Part shown: piece by piece, positions 1 to 8,596 of the stretch
Layout of the letters: every line of letters begins with the position of its first letter
Position numbering within the stretch: position 1 is the stretch's first letter
DNA from: Clostridium thailandense
GTDB lineage: Bacteria; Bacillota; Clostridia; Clostridiales; Clostridiaceae
Reading direction: 5' to 3'
DNA: 64,000 nt
Assembly: GCF_019207025.1 (NCBI RefSeq)
Contig: NZ_JAEEGC010000026.1
Span: 97,745-161,744 of the forward strand
Notes under the pieces: model-generated
Seen by the model: only the letters and a program-made list of their open reading frames with translations
Told to the model about the DNA's origin: nothing
Database searches by the model: none
Translations under genes and position numbers: made by a program

Positions 1-847
1 GAGTTTTCTTTATAGTTTCTATGAATGCTCCTTCATCTCGTATTAATGGAACTATAGCTATAGCTATTCTACCATGTTTATATTCTTTTCTTATGTAATT
101 ATATCTCTTAATACCAAATGTTCTACAAAACTCAAAAAGTATTGCCTGCCTCTGCCCAAAGTTATCTAATGTAATTCTATAATGCTCTTCTTTAGGATAT
201 ATGACTGCCGCTATACCTTCAGATTGAACTAATTTTCTTGAGTTATCCGTTCCTAAATAATTTGTTACAAACATATCATCTACATATAGTTCAGAATCAC
301 GAACTTCAATTTTACCTAATTTAACTTCTGCAATGTCCCCTATAGAATGACCTTTAGAAAAACGTCTTAAGATAACAAATATAACAGTACCAGTAATAAT
401 TCCTGATAAAATATTCATCCACATTATTTTACTATTAATTATGTGCATAGTAGCCTCTGTAACTAAGGACACTACTAATGCAAAGTAATTCCTAGCCTCA
501 AAAGTTTTCGCAATACCGTCGATATATGCATCTCCTCTTCTAGCATATTCAGTATTATCAAGAGCCTTCAAACTTTCCTTTTCTACTTTTCTCACATCTC
601 TAAATTGTTGAATAGCTAAAGACAAAAAAGTAACTGCAGCAAAATTTTTAGTTAATAAGGCAGGTACTGCAACAGCTCCTAATCCAGCGGCAATAACCCC
701 TGTTATTAGATTTATTAAGTATGCATTAGGATAACTTGGATATTGTCTGTAATCTTGAATTATGGTTAATATTCTTGCTAAACTCCCCATAATAATTGCG
801 GTTACTATAAATATAATGTATTGTTGTGATATAATTCCTTCCCTCAT
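1..847 (-). CDS. YIEGIA family protein, partial (C-terminus beyond the window)
   Basis: This is an open minus-strand reading frame of 282 codons with no stop before the left edge, so the C-terminus is missing. The translation has hydrophobic segments near residues 9-28, 50-78 and 120-160. It contains the segment AYIDGIAKTFEARNYF at about residues 107-122, which is the signature (Y-I-D/E-G-I-A) that gives the YIEGIA family its name. That family is found in spore-forming Firmicutes and has no established biochemical function that I know of. I chose the ATG at 847 because GGAGG lies 5 bases upstream; an ATG at 859 is in frame but has no ribosome site. Family assignment is by motif recognition only. 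Confidence 0.75.
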   Translation of the reverse strand, partial: MREGIISQQYIIFIVTAIIMGSLARILTIIQDYRQYPSYPNAYLINLITGVIAAGLGAVAVPALLTKNFAAVTFLSLAIQQFRDVRKVEKESLKALDNTEYARRGDAYIDGIAKTFEARNYFALVVSLVTEATMHIINSKIMWMNILSGIITGTVIFVILRRFSKGHSIGDIAEVKLGKIEVRDSELYVDDMFVTNYLGTDNSRKLVQSEGIAAVIYPKEEHYRITLDNFGQRQAILFEFCRTFGIKRYNYIRKEYKHGRIAIAIVPLIRDEGAFIETIKKT

Positions 848-940
848 AATATCCTCCATATTAATAATTTACTATTTACAGATTATTGACACTTGATATT
901 TAATTATACAAACTAGTTACAATATCATATATAATAAGGG

Positions 941-1031
941 TAAGCGCTGGAACACATACTGTACAAAAAACCAGCTTCGCATATTAATGTGAAGCTGGTT
1001 TTTTGAGATACGATATGTGTTTCAGCGCTTA
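941..1031. repeat. Nested inverted repeat (two stacked 18-bp stems)
   Basis: The outer arms 941-958 and 1014-1031 are complementary with one mismatch. Inside them, arms 965-982 (six A then CCAGCTTCGCAT) and 987-1004 (ending in six T) are complementary with one mismatch. Both mismatches become G-U pairs if the plus strand is transcribed, but A-C mismatches on the minus strand, so a plus-strand RNA would fold better. The inner stem alone resembles a bidirectional intrinsic terminator. It lies upstream of the YIEGIA gene and downstream of the copper-storage-like gene. This is the main content of the roughly 320-base gap between those genes. Confidence 0.7.
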
Positions 1032-1176
1032 CAGATTTTCATTTATTCTAACAAAAATATAACTCCTATGCAAGTTAACATAGGAGTTTTTAATTCTTTT
1101 AGTCTATCTATATAATTCGTCCTAGATTGGAGGACATATTTGAAAATTATGAGATAGAATCACTTATTAATAATTA

Positions 1177-1525
1177 TTACATATTAGCCATTGTTCTGCA
1201 TTCATCTGAACACATACGGCATACTTCTGCACATTTTTGACAGTGTTCATCTTTAAACATACTGCATTCTTTTGCACATGCATCACAAATAGTAGCACAC
1301 ATTTTACAATGTTCCTTTGCAAATTGTCCATTCATTGACATAATTCCTACAGACATTTCACACATTTTTGCGCATTCAACAAGACCTTTAACACAACTTC
1401 TTCTCGCATTTAAGTCTGGTTCGTTAACACATGCCTCAAAACATTCATAACATGCCTGTGCGCATCTGCTGCATGCATCTATACATGATTGATAGTTTAT
1501 TTGTTACCATCGTTACTACTCCCAT
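1177..1525 (-). pseudogene. Four-helix copper-storage-like (Csp/DUF326) gene with N-terminal frameshift
   Basis: Reading the minus strand gives a Cys-rich protein of about 110 residues. It has repeated CxxxC and CxxC spacings (for example HCKMCATICDACAKEC and CQKCAEVCRMCSDEC), typical of four-helix-bundle copper-storage proteins that bind Cu(I) with many cysteines. The frame is open from about 1499 to the stop at 1177. The natural starts (ATG 1525 with upstream GAGGGAG, or ATG 1510) are in another frame, which continues for only a few codons relative to the conserved part. From 1525 to 1177 is 349 bases, one more than a multiple of three, so one extra base (or two missing) near 1497-1505 breaks the gene. 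The only in-frame ATG is at 1365, which would lose nearly half the bundle. A sequencing error in an A-rich stretch is possible. Confidence 0.65.
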
Positions 1526-1743
1526 TTATAACACTCCCTCTAGCCTATAATTTATTCAACAAGATATATTGTAAACAGAAAAAACATATCTATGCTGTAA
1601 ATAAATTCCAAATAAGACATATATAAAAGTGTTTCCCTTAGTATATAAATAGGTTAAAAATAAGCTTGCTCATCAACTTAGTTTAAAATTTTAATGCTTT
1701 AAATTAATATTAAAACTCCAAAATATTATTCATTAAAAGTTAG

Positions 1744-2970
1744 CTATTCATCTAGTTTTAATTTTCTGGCCAATAGAACTGCTGTACTTGCCTGTAATAA
1801 TAATGTCAGTATTATAGCCATAAAAGTTACTGCCGAAATAAGTTCCGCATTAGGAATCTTCATGCTTACAAGCATCCCTGCTAAAGCTGCAGGAATCACT
1901 CCTGTCTCTTTAGTCCACATTAAGTAAATGATCTCCCTATAATTCCATTTAGCCTTTTTATCTAAAATAACAGATGGTAAAACAGAAGCTGGCCTAGCAA
2001 TAAACATTAAGATTATAATAATGATTGTAGCTTTTAACCAATACTGAGCTAGTATAGCAAAATTCATTTGAGTTCCTAGCAGCACAAATATCATTATTCT
2101 AAGTATCATAATTGTTACTTCTTTAAAACTAATATGAATTTCCTGATGACTTTTATCTACATGTAAATTAAAAATCTCCTTGTTTCCACATATAATTCCA
2201 ACTATAAATACCGCCATAAAACCACTAAAGTGGAAATGTTCAGCTAAAATATATGCTCCTAATACTGAAGCAACAGAAATTTCTCCTGGATATCCACTTA
2301 AAATTCCTCGTCTTCTTTCTGACACTAAAGAAGTAGAGATATACCCTATAATTAATCCTACAATTACACCTCCACCTGCTTTTGTAAGAAGTTCAAACAC
2401 ACTTGCTCCTATAGAAAATTTTCCTCCAGCAATTATTCCTAATATTGAAAAAGTCATAATTGCTGCAGCTGCATCGTTACATGCTGATTCCGAAATTATA
2501 GTTTGTTTCAATTTATTGCTTATTCCCATGTTTTTAAAAAGTGGAACTAATACTGATGGATCAGTAGATACTATAACTGAGCCCATTAGTAATGCATAAA
2601 TAAAATCTATATTTAATATCTTAGATGCAGAAAATCCTATTATAAATGAGGCTATAACTACGCCCAATGTAGCTAGCAATATAACTGATACTTTAATTCT
2701 ATTCAATATTCTTAACTCAACTTCTCGTCCACCATCATAAAGTATATATGCAGCACCAAATGTAAGTATAAGCTGGTTAGCTACTGGATATTCTTGAAAG
2801 TTTATTACATTTAATACCTGCGGTCCTAAAACAATACCTGCTAATATAAAAAGAATAACATCTGGCAACCGTATTTTGCTGCTTAATTTAACGCAAATTA
2901 TACCTGTAAAAATTATAATTGATAGCATTTTCATTAAATCTTCAGTTAATATTATTGTATTCCCTTCCAT
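1744..2970 (-). CDS. Cation:proton antiporter (NhaP/CPA family)
   Basis: A 408-residue polytopic membrane protein with about 12 hydrophobic segments spread over the whole length. The conserved core reads STDPSVLVPLF and, about 25 residues later, ESACNDAAAA, matching the TDP and E-x(2-3)-ND signatures of CPA-type Na+(K+)/H+ antiporters, in which the Asp of the ND pair binds the ion. The length is typical of antiporters without a cytosolic regulatory tail. The start is supported by AGGAGGG 8 bases upstream. A structured leader with a terminator-like hairpin lies 90-170 bases upstream (3060-3137), so expression may be controlled by attenuation. Ion specificity cannot be read from sequence. Confidence 0.85.
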   Translation of the reverse strand: MEGNTIILTEDLMKMLSIIIFTGIICVKLSSKIRLPDVILFILAGIVLGPQVLNVINFQEYPVANQLILTFGAAYILYDGGREVELRILNRIKVSVILLATLGVVIASFIIGFSASKILNIDFIYALLMGSVIVSTDPSVLVPLFKNMGISNKLKQTIISESACNDAAAAIMTFSILGIIAGGKFSIGASVFELLTKAGGGVIVGLIIGYISTSLVSERRRGILSGYPGEISVASVLGAYILAEHFHFSGFMAVFIVGIICGNKEIFNLHVDKSHQEIHISFKEVTIMILRIMIFVLLGTQMNFAILAQYWLKATIIIIILMFIARPASVLPSVILDKKAKWNYREIIYLMWTKETGVIPAALAGMLVSMKIPNAELISAVTFMAIILTLLLQASTAVLLARKLKLDE

Positions 2971-3059
2971 AACACCCTCCTAAACACAAACATACTTAAT
3001 TAAATTATTTTTCTCTAAATTTTATCACTTAATTCAAAACAATTACTTATAAAATAAAA

Positions 3060-3137
3060 GGACGAGAATCCCTATAAAGGATTTCCCGCCCAAGAAATCT
3101 ATTTACCCTTGAAACAAATCTCTACTTGTTCAACCGC
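3060..3137 (-). promoter_or_regulatory. Structured leader with terminator hairpin upstream of the antiporter
   Basis: On the minus strand a hairpin is formed by GGCGGGAAATCC (3090-3079) and GGATTCTCGTCC (3071-3060), followed immediately by TTTTATTTT, which is terminator-like. Just before it two further short stems can be drawn: GAACAAG with TTTGTTTC, and CAAG with CTTG, the latter enclosing GGGTAAATAGATTT. The block ends about 90 bases before the antiporter ATG and starts about 160 bases after the lipoprotein stop. It could be a metabolite- or ion-sensing leader or simply the lipoprotein gene's terminator. I do not recognise a known riboswitch consensus. Confidence 0.45.
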
Positions 3138-3298
3138 TAAATATTCATATTAAATATATTGTTATTATATAGGTTTTCTTTATAATATTCAATAGTTATT
3201 AAAACTTAAAAATAATTTTTAGCAATTATTAAATTTTGAAATTAATATTTTTTAGTTATTATGCTAAATAAAAATATTAATATCAGCTAGTACAAATA

Positions 3299-3868
3299 TC
3301 ACTTTATAGCTATACTGTGAATTTTATAAAATTCATCTATTTTCTCATTTGAATTAAGTGTTTCCTTAAAAATTTCCTTTTCCCATAGGGCTGTTTTATT
3401 AGCATACTCGTTTAAATCTCTTCCATAAAAATTCTTAAGTTCCTCTCTAGAGATGCTAAATGATTGATGGTTAACATTAAAGTTAACTGTAGCTACGTTA
3501 TTTATTAATATAAAAAGTGTAGTTGCATTATTTAAAAATATCTTTTTAGTATTTTTTTCACTCCAATATTCTTTTAAATTACTTTCTTTAACATTAGTAT
3601 CCTGTCTTAATCCATAATCTACTGATATACCGAAAGGTGAACTTTTTGTTTGTAATGAAATTTGCTTTACATATAGTGCTCCTGGCAAATTAGAAAGTAT
3701 ATTAGAAACGGCTAGATTATTTCCTACATCCGAATCTTTATATTTTATTAAACGTGTCAAGCTTATCTGTTCTGTATTGTTTACATTGCTAGAATTGTTG
3801 GATTGACAACTAGTTACAGATAAAAGAATTATTAATAAAGTGCAAAATAGACTAAATCTTCTTTTCAT
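3299..3868 (-). CDS. Putative lipoprotein of unknown function
   Basis: A 189-residue protein starting MKRRFSLFCTLLIILLS, with a basic n-region, a hydrophobic core and a lipobox ending VTSC near residue 21. After cleavage it would be a membrane-anchored surface lipoprotein. The remainder is Ser/Asn-rich and then mixed alpha/beta, with no motif I recognise. I prefer the ATG at 3868 (AAAGGTGG nine bases upstream) over the GTG at 3880, which overlaps that ribosome site. It stands alone between the antiporter leader and a small ORF. Function unknown. Confidence 0.6.
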   Translation of the reverse strand: MKRRFSLFCTLLIILLSVTSCQSNNSSNVNNTEQISLTRLIKYKDSDVGNNLAVSNILSNLPGALYVKQISLQTKSSPFGISVDYGLRQDTNVKESNLKEYWSEKNTKKIFLNNATTLFILINNVATVNFNVNHQSFSISREELKNFYGRDLNEYANKTALWEKEIFKETLNSNEKIDEFYKIHSIAIK

Positions 3869-4012
3869 TTGCTTTACCACCTTTTATCAAAAGTTCTTAG
3901 GTAAACTCTTGGTTCTTATCAATACTGTTCTAAAATATCAAATTGTTATTTAATCATAATTTATATTGATTATATCACAATTTATATACCATAACACTAC
4001 TTATTTAATTTA

Positions 4013-4105
4013 TTAATAATTTTCATATATGTATTTTCTAGTCCATGGTATCTCATTATTTATACCTTTGGAAAATACTTTATCAATATCCATAACAGTA
4101 TTCAT
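4013..4105 (-). CDS. Small ORF, 30 residues, unknown
   Basis: A 30-codon minus-strand frame (MNTVMDIDKVFS... ending YIYENY) preceded by an excellent ribosome site, TTGGAGGAATTATC directly before ATG. It has no signal peptide or membrane segment and is rich in charged and aromatic residues. It lies alone in the gap between the lipoprotein and LCP genes. The strong ribosome site is the only support. It may be a small protein or the intact start of a decayed gene. Confidence 0.4.
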   Translation of the reverse strand: MNTVMDIDKVFSKGINNEIPWTRKYIYENY

Positions 4106-4261
4106 GATAATTCCTCCAAATTTAAATAGTCGTTTATTAAAAAACACCAAATTGTACTTTATATATAAAATAATTAACTAAATTATATGCTTTATTAATA
4201 AAAAATATTACAAATAAGTAACACTTTTTATTAAATTACATATTTTACAATAATATTAATT

Positions 4262-5311
4262 TCAAAACAAAGGCTCCTTTGCAATAGGCTTTATATCTTC
4301 ATATATATAATTATTAATTTGTTTTGATAGAGCCTTCAAATCAGGCTCCGGAATCAGATACCATACCTTATTGATAATCGCTGCTTTACAATAACCATCA
4401 ACAGGGAATCTCTGCTGATCCACAGTTAAAATATTATTCATAACAATTTTACTTCCTAAAGCAATAATATTAGATTTAGACATACTAGTTTCAATATATG
4501 AAGAAAACTGTGCTGCTAAATATGGATATCTTGTGATATCTGTATTCCTTATTTTATTAAAAATTTCCTTCAATATTATTCTCTGCCTGTCCGTACGTTC
4601 AAAATCACCATCTCCAACCTGCCTTATTCTACAGTAAGCAACAGCTTGAATTCCATTTAAATTTTGAGAACCACTTCTATAAACAGGAGTATACTTAACA
4701 TGCTGTAATTCTGATAATTCTGCTATCCATTTATTAATCTCTCTAATCTCATATTGTTTTATATTAGCAGTTATACCTCCTAAGTTATCAATAATTTTTG
4801 ATAATCCTTTAAAATCTACTGTGGCATAGTCTTTTATATCTAAATTAAAATTTTCATTAAGTGTTCTAATTGCTAATTTAGGGCCACCATAAAAATACGC
4901 TTCAGTGATTTTAGTTTTACCATGTCCATTAACTTCAACATATGTGTCTCTCATTATAGAGGACAACTTTATTTTATTATGGTTATTATCTATAGTTGCT
5001 ATAATTATACAATCTGAATGAGGCACATCAGCCTTAGAATTTCTGCTGTCAACTCCAAATAATGCAATATTTAATATGCTATTATCTTGTTTTTCCTCTC
5101 TTTCGAATATTTTATTTTCGTTTACACCACCTTCATTAACATTAGATTTGATACCTAACTCACTATTATCCTTTGGCAGTGGGGTAATAACAATATTATT
5201 AAGCTGTCTATTAATATAATATAAAAAACTTATTCCAAAACTAAATATGATAACTAAGATGCAAATCAGTATTCTTTTAAAATTTCTCATTCTATTTATA
5301 TTTTTCCCCAT
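4262..5311 (-). CDS. LCP (LytR-CpsA-Psr) family cell-wall glycopolymer transferase
   Basis: A 349-residue protein with a short basic N-terminus, one membrane anchor at about residues 12-32 and an extracellular LCP domain at about 80-240. Family signatures are visible: LFGVDSR with an acidic residue nearby, SIMRDTYVEV followed by KITEAYFYGG, DFKGLSKIIDNLGG, and DFERTDRQR with the Arg pair that contacts the lipid pyrophosphate. LCP proteins transfer teichoic acids or other undecaprenyl-phosphate-linked polymers to peptidoglycan or to protein. Start supported by TAGGAGCTGAG upstream. It lies downstream of darA, separated from it by a terminator, so probably separately transcribed. The acceptor polymer is unknown. 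Confidence 0.88.
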   Translation of the reverse strand: MGKNINRMRNFKRILICILVIIFSFGISFLYYINRQLNNIVITPLPKDNSELGIKSNVNEGGVNENKIFEREEKQDNSILNIALFGVDSRNSKADVPHSDCIIIATIDNNHNKIKLSSIMRDTYVEVNGHGKTKITEAYFYGGPKLAIRTLNENFNLDIKDYATVDFKGLSKIIDNLGGITANIKQYEIREINKWIAELSELQHVKYTPVYRSGSQNLNGIQAVAYCRIRQVGDGDFERTDRQRIILKEIFNKIRNTDITRYPYLAAQFSSYIETSMSKSNIIALGSKIVMNNILTVDQQRFPVDGYCKAAIINKVWYLIPEPDLKALSKQINNYIYEDIKPIAKEPLF

Positions 5312-5407
5312 AAATCTCAGCTCCTAGTATCATTAATAATATTTTTATTATTTGTATTCAGAAAAAATTTATTTTAACAATTTAGACCACTTTTTTTCAA
5401 TAAAAAA

Positions 5408-5438
5408 CCACCAGGTGTTAATTTTAACTACCTGGCGG
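5408..5438 (-). terminator. Intrinsic terminator after darA
   Basis: Minus-strand hairpin CCGCCAGGT...ACCTGGTGG (one G-U pair) followed by TTTTTTA. It sits 34 bases past the darA stop codon and before the LCP gene. Confidence 0.85.
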
Positions 5439-5471
5439 CATGTTTGCTAATATATTCAATTTTGTATAAAA

Positions 5472-5807
5472 TTAGATTTTCATAAACTTATCTACATCAA
5501 CCACAAATATAGTTGCACCTCCAACTTCTACCTCAATATCATAGGTATAAGGAATGTTTATTCCTGTTGAATCTGCTACTGGGTAAGGTGATATTATAGT
5601 CTTTTCTCTTTTTTTGCATTTACTTTTTATTATATCTATAACTTCCTCTACTTTTTCACTTTCAACACCTATGAAAAGAGTAGTGTTTCCTGCTCTTAGA
5701 AAACCTCCTGTAGATGCGAGCTTTGTAACCATAAACTTTCCTTCAGTTAACACTTTTATTAACTCAACAGAATCCTTATGTTGAACAATCACTATAACTA
5801 ATTTCAT
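5472..5807 (-). CDS. darA: Cyclic-di-AMP receptor DarA (PstA, DUF970)
   Basis: A 111-residue protein starting MKLVIVIVQHKD, with the conserved TKLASTGGFLRAGNTT stretch at about residues 28-43 and a PYPVADSTGI loop followed by EVEVGGATIFVVDV near the C-terminus. These are hallmarks of the PII-like c-di-AMP-binding protein family DarA/PstA, a cytosolic trimer. In Firmicutes it is linked to osmotic and potassium balance, but its downstream target is not settled. Length is typical. Start supported by AGGGGATGACTTGA upstream of ATG. It is a single gene with its own terminator. Confidence 0.92.
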   Translation of the reverse strand: MKLVIVIVQHKDSVELIKVLTEGKFMVTKLASTGGFLRAGNTTLFIGVESEKVEEVIDIIKSKCKKREKTIISPYPVADSTGINIPYTYDIEVEVGGATIFVVDVDKFMKI

Positions 5808-6012
5808 TCAAGTCATCCCCTTTCATATTGAGATTTAAAATGGACGCTTAAATACTATAACCATATAAAAACACTTAAAGGTTAAGACAAGTATACACCA
5901 AATATCTCCAAATTTCAATATTCAAGACTTACCACTTAATCTTTTATTATATAACATTTAATAATTTAGGATATTTGAGGAATACTAAAAAAAAAATGTG
6001 TTAGGTGATTTT

Positions 6013-7506
6013 ATGAGTGATACTGAAAATATTCTACAACAAAATATAGATAAAATAAAAAGCCTTGTAAAAAGCAATAATAGTTTAATCATCAAGAGTT
6101 TCGATATAGGAAAAAAATCTCCTGTAGAAGGGTCAATTCTCTATATAAACGGATTATCTAATAAAGAACTAATAGACAGAGATATATTAAAGCCTCTTAT
6201 GCTCTATGTAAAGGAAGATTTATCAACTATACAAAACTTAGAACAATTCTTAAATAAAAAATACATAACTATTAGTAACAGCTATATTGAGACAGATATA
6301 AATAGAGTTTCAGAAGCCATCAAAAGGGGGAAAAGTGTACTATTAATTCAGGGGTGCAATAATTTTATAATAATTGATACTACTGGAGGAGAATACAGAA
6401 CTATATCCGACCCAGAAAATGAAACTGCTGTAAGAGGACCAAGAGATAGTTTTGTTGAGAAACTAGAGTCAAACATAAGCGTAATGAAGCGACGAATTAA
6501 AGATAAAAATCTAATGATAGAATCTTTTACTCTAGGAAGAAGATCGCAAACGGATACAGTGCTTATGTATATAGACGATATAGTGGATAAAAAAATTCTT
6601 GAGGAAATACGAAATAGAATATCTTCCATAGATATAGATAATATTCAAGGTACTTCTATTGTTGATCAATGCATAGAAAAACATCCTTTTAGCTTTTTCC
6701 CTCAAACTATAGCTACAGAAAGACCAGATAAAGTACAGGCAAAACTAATGGAAGGAAAAATAGCCTTAATAGTTGATGAAAATCCTTTTGTTTCAACTTT
6801 TCCTACTACTTTTTTTGAATTTTTTCAAACTGTAGAAGATTATTATTTTAGAACTATTGTATCCAGCTTCACAAGATTAGTAAGATATTTAGCTGCCTTT
6901 ATTATATTATCACTTCCTTCCATCTATATTACATTAATAAAATTTAATGCGGAGCTAATACCCTCTGAATTTATAAAATCTATCGTTGAATCGAGAAAAG
7001 GTATAGTTTTAACACCTTTCATGTCAATACTCTCTATGAATCTAATAGTTGAGTTTTTACGCGAAGGGGGACTTAGACTTCCTGGAAAAATAGGTCAGAC
7101 TCTGAGTGTTGTAGGTGGTATTATAATAGGCGATGCAGCACTTAAGGCTAAAATAGTAAGCTCTCTTACATTACTTATTGTAGGGACTACAACAGTAGCT
7201 ACTTTTTTAATACCTAACTATGAAATGGCACTTTCAATAAGACTTATAGGATTTATAAATTTAATAATGTCAAACTGGTTAGGTATGCTTGGTTTAACAA
7301 TATCTTTGTTCTTTTTATTAGCTTATCTTTGTTCTTTGGATAGCTATGGAGTGCCTTATTTAACATTTAAAAAGAGTAATGAAAAGACTGCCATTATACG
7401 AGCGCCTATCTGGATGTTGAAAAATAACTCTGATACCACCCCAAATAACAATCCTGTTAGGCAAGGAAGCTATAGATGGAAATTTAGGAGGAAGAAAAAT
7501 GGATAA
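6013..7506 (+). CDS. gerA: Spore germination protein, GerA/SpoVAF family (A subunit)
   Basis: A 497-residue GerA-type subunit. The N-terminal soluble half (about residues 1-280) has the tandem fold seen in GerA proteins. The C-terminal half has about five membrane segments (about 290-460) with the typical GGLRLPGKIGQTLSVVGG and IGDAALKAKIVS stretches. It acts in the inner spore membrane as part of a germinant receptor, believed to form an oligomeric nutrient-gated channel with B and C subunits. The ATG at 6013 is preferred over the GTG at 5998 because AGGTGAT lies just upstream of the ATG. Its end overlaps the gerB start by 8 bases, consistent with translational coupling. I could not identify a convincing sigma-G promoter upstream. 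Confidence 0.93.
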   Translation: MSDTENILQQNIDKIKSLVKSNNSLIIKSFDIGKKSPVEGSILYINGLSNKELIDRDILKPLMLYVKEDLSTIQNLEQFLNKKYITISNSYIETDINRVSEAIKRGKSVLLIQGCNNFIIIDTTGGEYRTISDPENETAVRGPRDSFVEKLESNISVMKRRIKDKNLMIESFTLGRRSQTDTVLMYIDDIVDKKILEEIRNRISSIDIDNIQGTSIVDQCIEKHPFSFFPQTIATERPDKVQAKLMEGKIALIVDENPFVSTFPTTFFEFFQTVEDYYFRTIVSSFTRLVRYLAAFIILSLPSIYITLIKFNAELIPSEFIKSIVESRKGIVLTPFMSILSMNLIVEFLREGGLRLPGKIGQTLSVVGGIIIGDAALKAKIVSSLTLLIVGTTTVATFLIPNYEMALSIRLIGFINLIMSNWLGMLGLTISLFFLLAYLCSLDSYGVPYLTFKKSNEKTAIIRAPIWMLKNNSDTTPNNNPVRQGSYRWKFRRKKNG

Positions 7507-8596
7507 AGATACTGACAGCCTTATAAGTCCATCGCAGTTAACTCTTATACTGGTCGGTACTATGCTTGGAATAGGTATATTAACTATAACTAATGATGTT
7601 GTAAAAGATTCAAAGCAAGATGGGTGGATATCCTGTATATTAGGTGCAGCATATCCTACATATATGGTTTTCATGGCTGCCTACATGTGTAAAAAATTTC
7701 CTAAAGATAATATATTAAAATTAAGTCAAAAATGTTTAGGGAAAATTTTAGGAAATTTTTTAAATATAATATTTATATCTTATTTTATTTTATTAGGCAC
7801 AGAAGTAGCTTCAGGAATTAGCAACGTACTTAGAGTATATATGGTTTCTTTTCTTAAAAATTATCAGCTTTTAATAATAGTTTTTTTAGCACCAGCCTTT
7901 ATTGCTTATAAAGGAATTAAAACCCTAGGTAAAGTAAATGAACTAATTTTTTATTTATCTCTAATAATATTCTTTATTCCAATAGCAGTATTAAAACAAG
8001 GAAGTTTTTTAAATGTAATGCCAGTATTTGGATCCGGATTAATAAAAATATTAAAATCCAGCAAAGAAACTTCCTTTGCTTATTCTGGTATAGAAATTTT
8101 ATTTTTAATATATCCATATTTGAGAAATAGCAAAGATCTCAAGAAATCTGGCTTAAAAAGCGTGCTTATTATAATGATTATCTATACCTGGGTAACCTTT
8201 GCCGTTATATATTATCTAGGATCAGACATTGTTCCAAAGTTTTTTTGGTCCACAGTCGTTATGAGTGAAGCTATAGTAATACCTGTAATAAATAACTTCC
8301 GATATATTTTCATGCTTTTATGGTCTTTTATAATGCTAAAAACTATATCTAATTATTATTATGCATCTACCTATGCTCTAAGTCAGGTAACAAATATAGC
8401 TGAAAGAAAAACTTTTGTTTACTTAATATATCCTATACTTTTTTATGCTTCTTCTAAATATGGTAATCCAACTACAAGAGGAGACTTTTTAAATAAAATT
8501 ACGCCCATATATATAATATTTCATTTGGTGTTTGTTTCTACAATATCACTTATATTATTCATAAGAAAAGGTGATAAAAATGGCCAAAAAATTTAA
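7499..8596 (+). CDS. gerB: Spore germination protein, GerB family (B subunit, copy 1)
   Basis: A 365-residue APC-superfamily membrane protein with about ten hydrophobic segments. It starts MDKDTDSLISPSQL with the typical GIGIL and KQDGWIS stretches in helices 1-2. GerB proteins bind the germinant and resemble amino-acid transporters. AGGAGGAAGAAAA lies upstream of the ATG, inside the end of gerA. The 3' end overlaps gerC by 17 bases. It is paralogous to the B subunit at 9817-10905, with long identical blocks such as KQDGWISCILGA and NIIFISYF, which indicates tandem duplication. Confidence 0.93.
   Translation: MDKDTDSLISPSQLTLILVGTMLGIGILTITNDVVKDSKQDGWISCILGAAYPTYMVFMAAYMCKKFPKDNILKLSQKCLGKILGNFLNIIFISYFILLGTEVASGISNVLRVYMVSFLKNYQLLIIVFLAPAFIAYKGIKTLGKVNELIFYLSLIIFFIPIAVLKQGSFLNVMPVFGSGLIKILKSSKETSFAYSGIEILFLIYPYLRNSKDLKKSGLKSVLIIMIIYTWVTFAVIYYLGSDIVPKFFWSTVVMSEAIVIPVINNFRYIFMLLWSFIMLKTISNYYYASTYALSQVTNIAERKTFVYLIYPILFYASSKYGNPTTRGDFLNKITPIYIIFHLVFVSTISLILFIRKGDKNGQKI

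Noticed and set aside
5808..6012. A forespore (sigma-G) promoter upstream of gerA.
   Set aside because: Fragments resembling -10 CATTTAATA exist, but no -35 element lies at the right distance.
6348..6629. Open frames antisense to gerA and many similar antisense frames elsewhere (for example 25091-25843, 30235-30735).
   Set aside because: They are mirror frames of strongly supported genes with no ribosome sites or recognisable domains.
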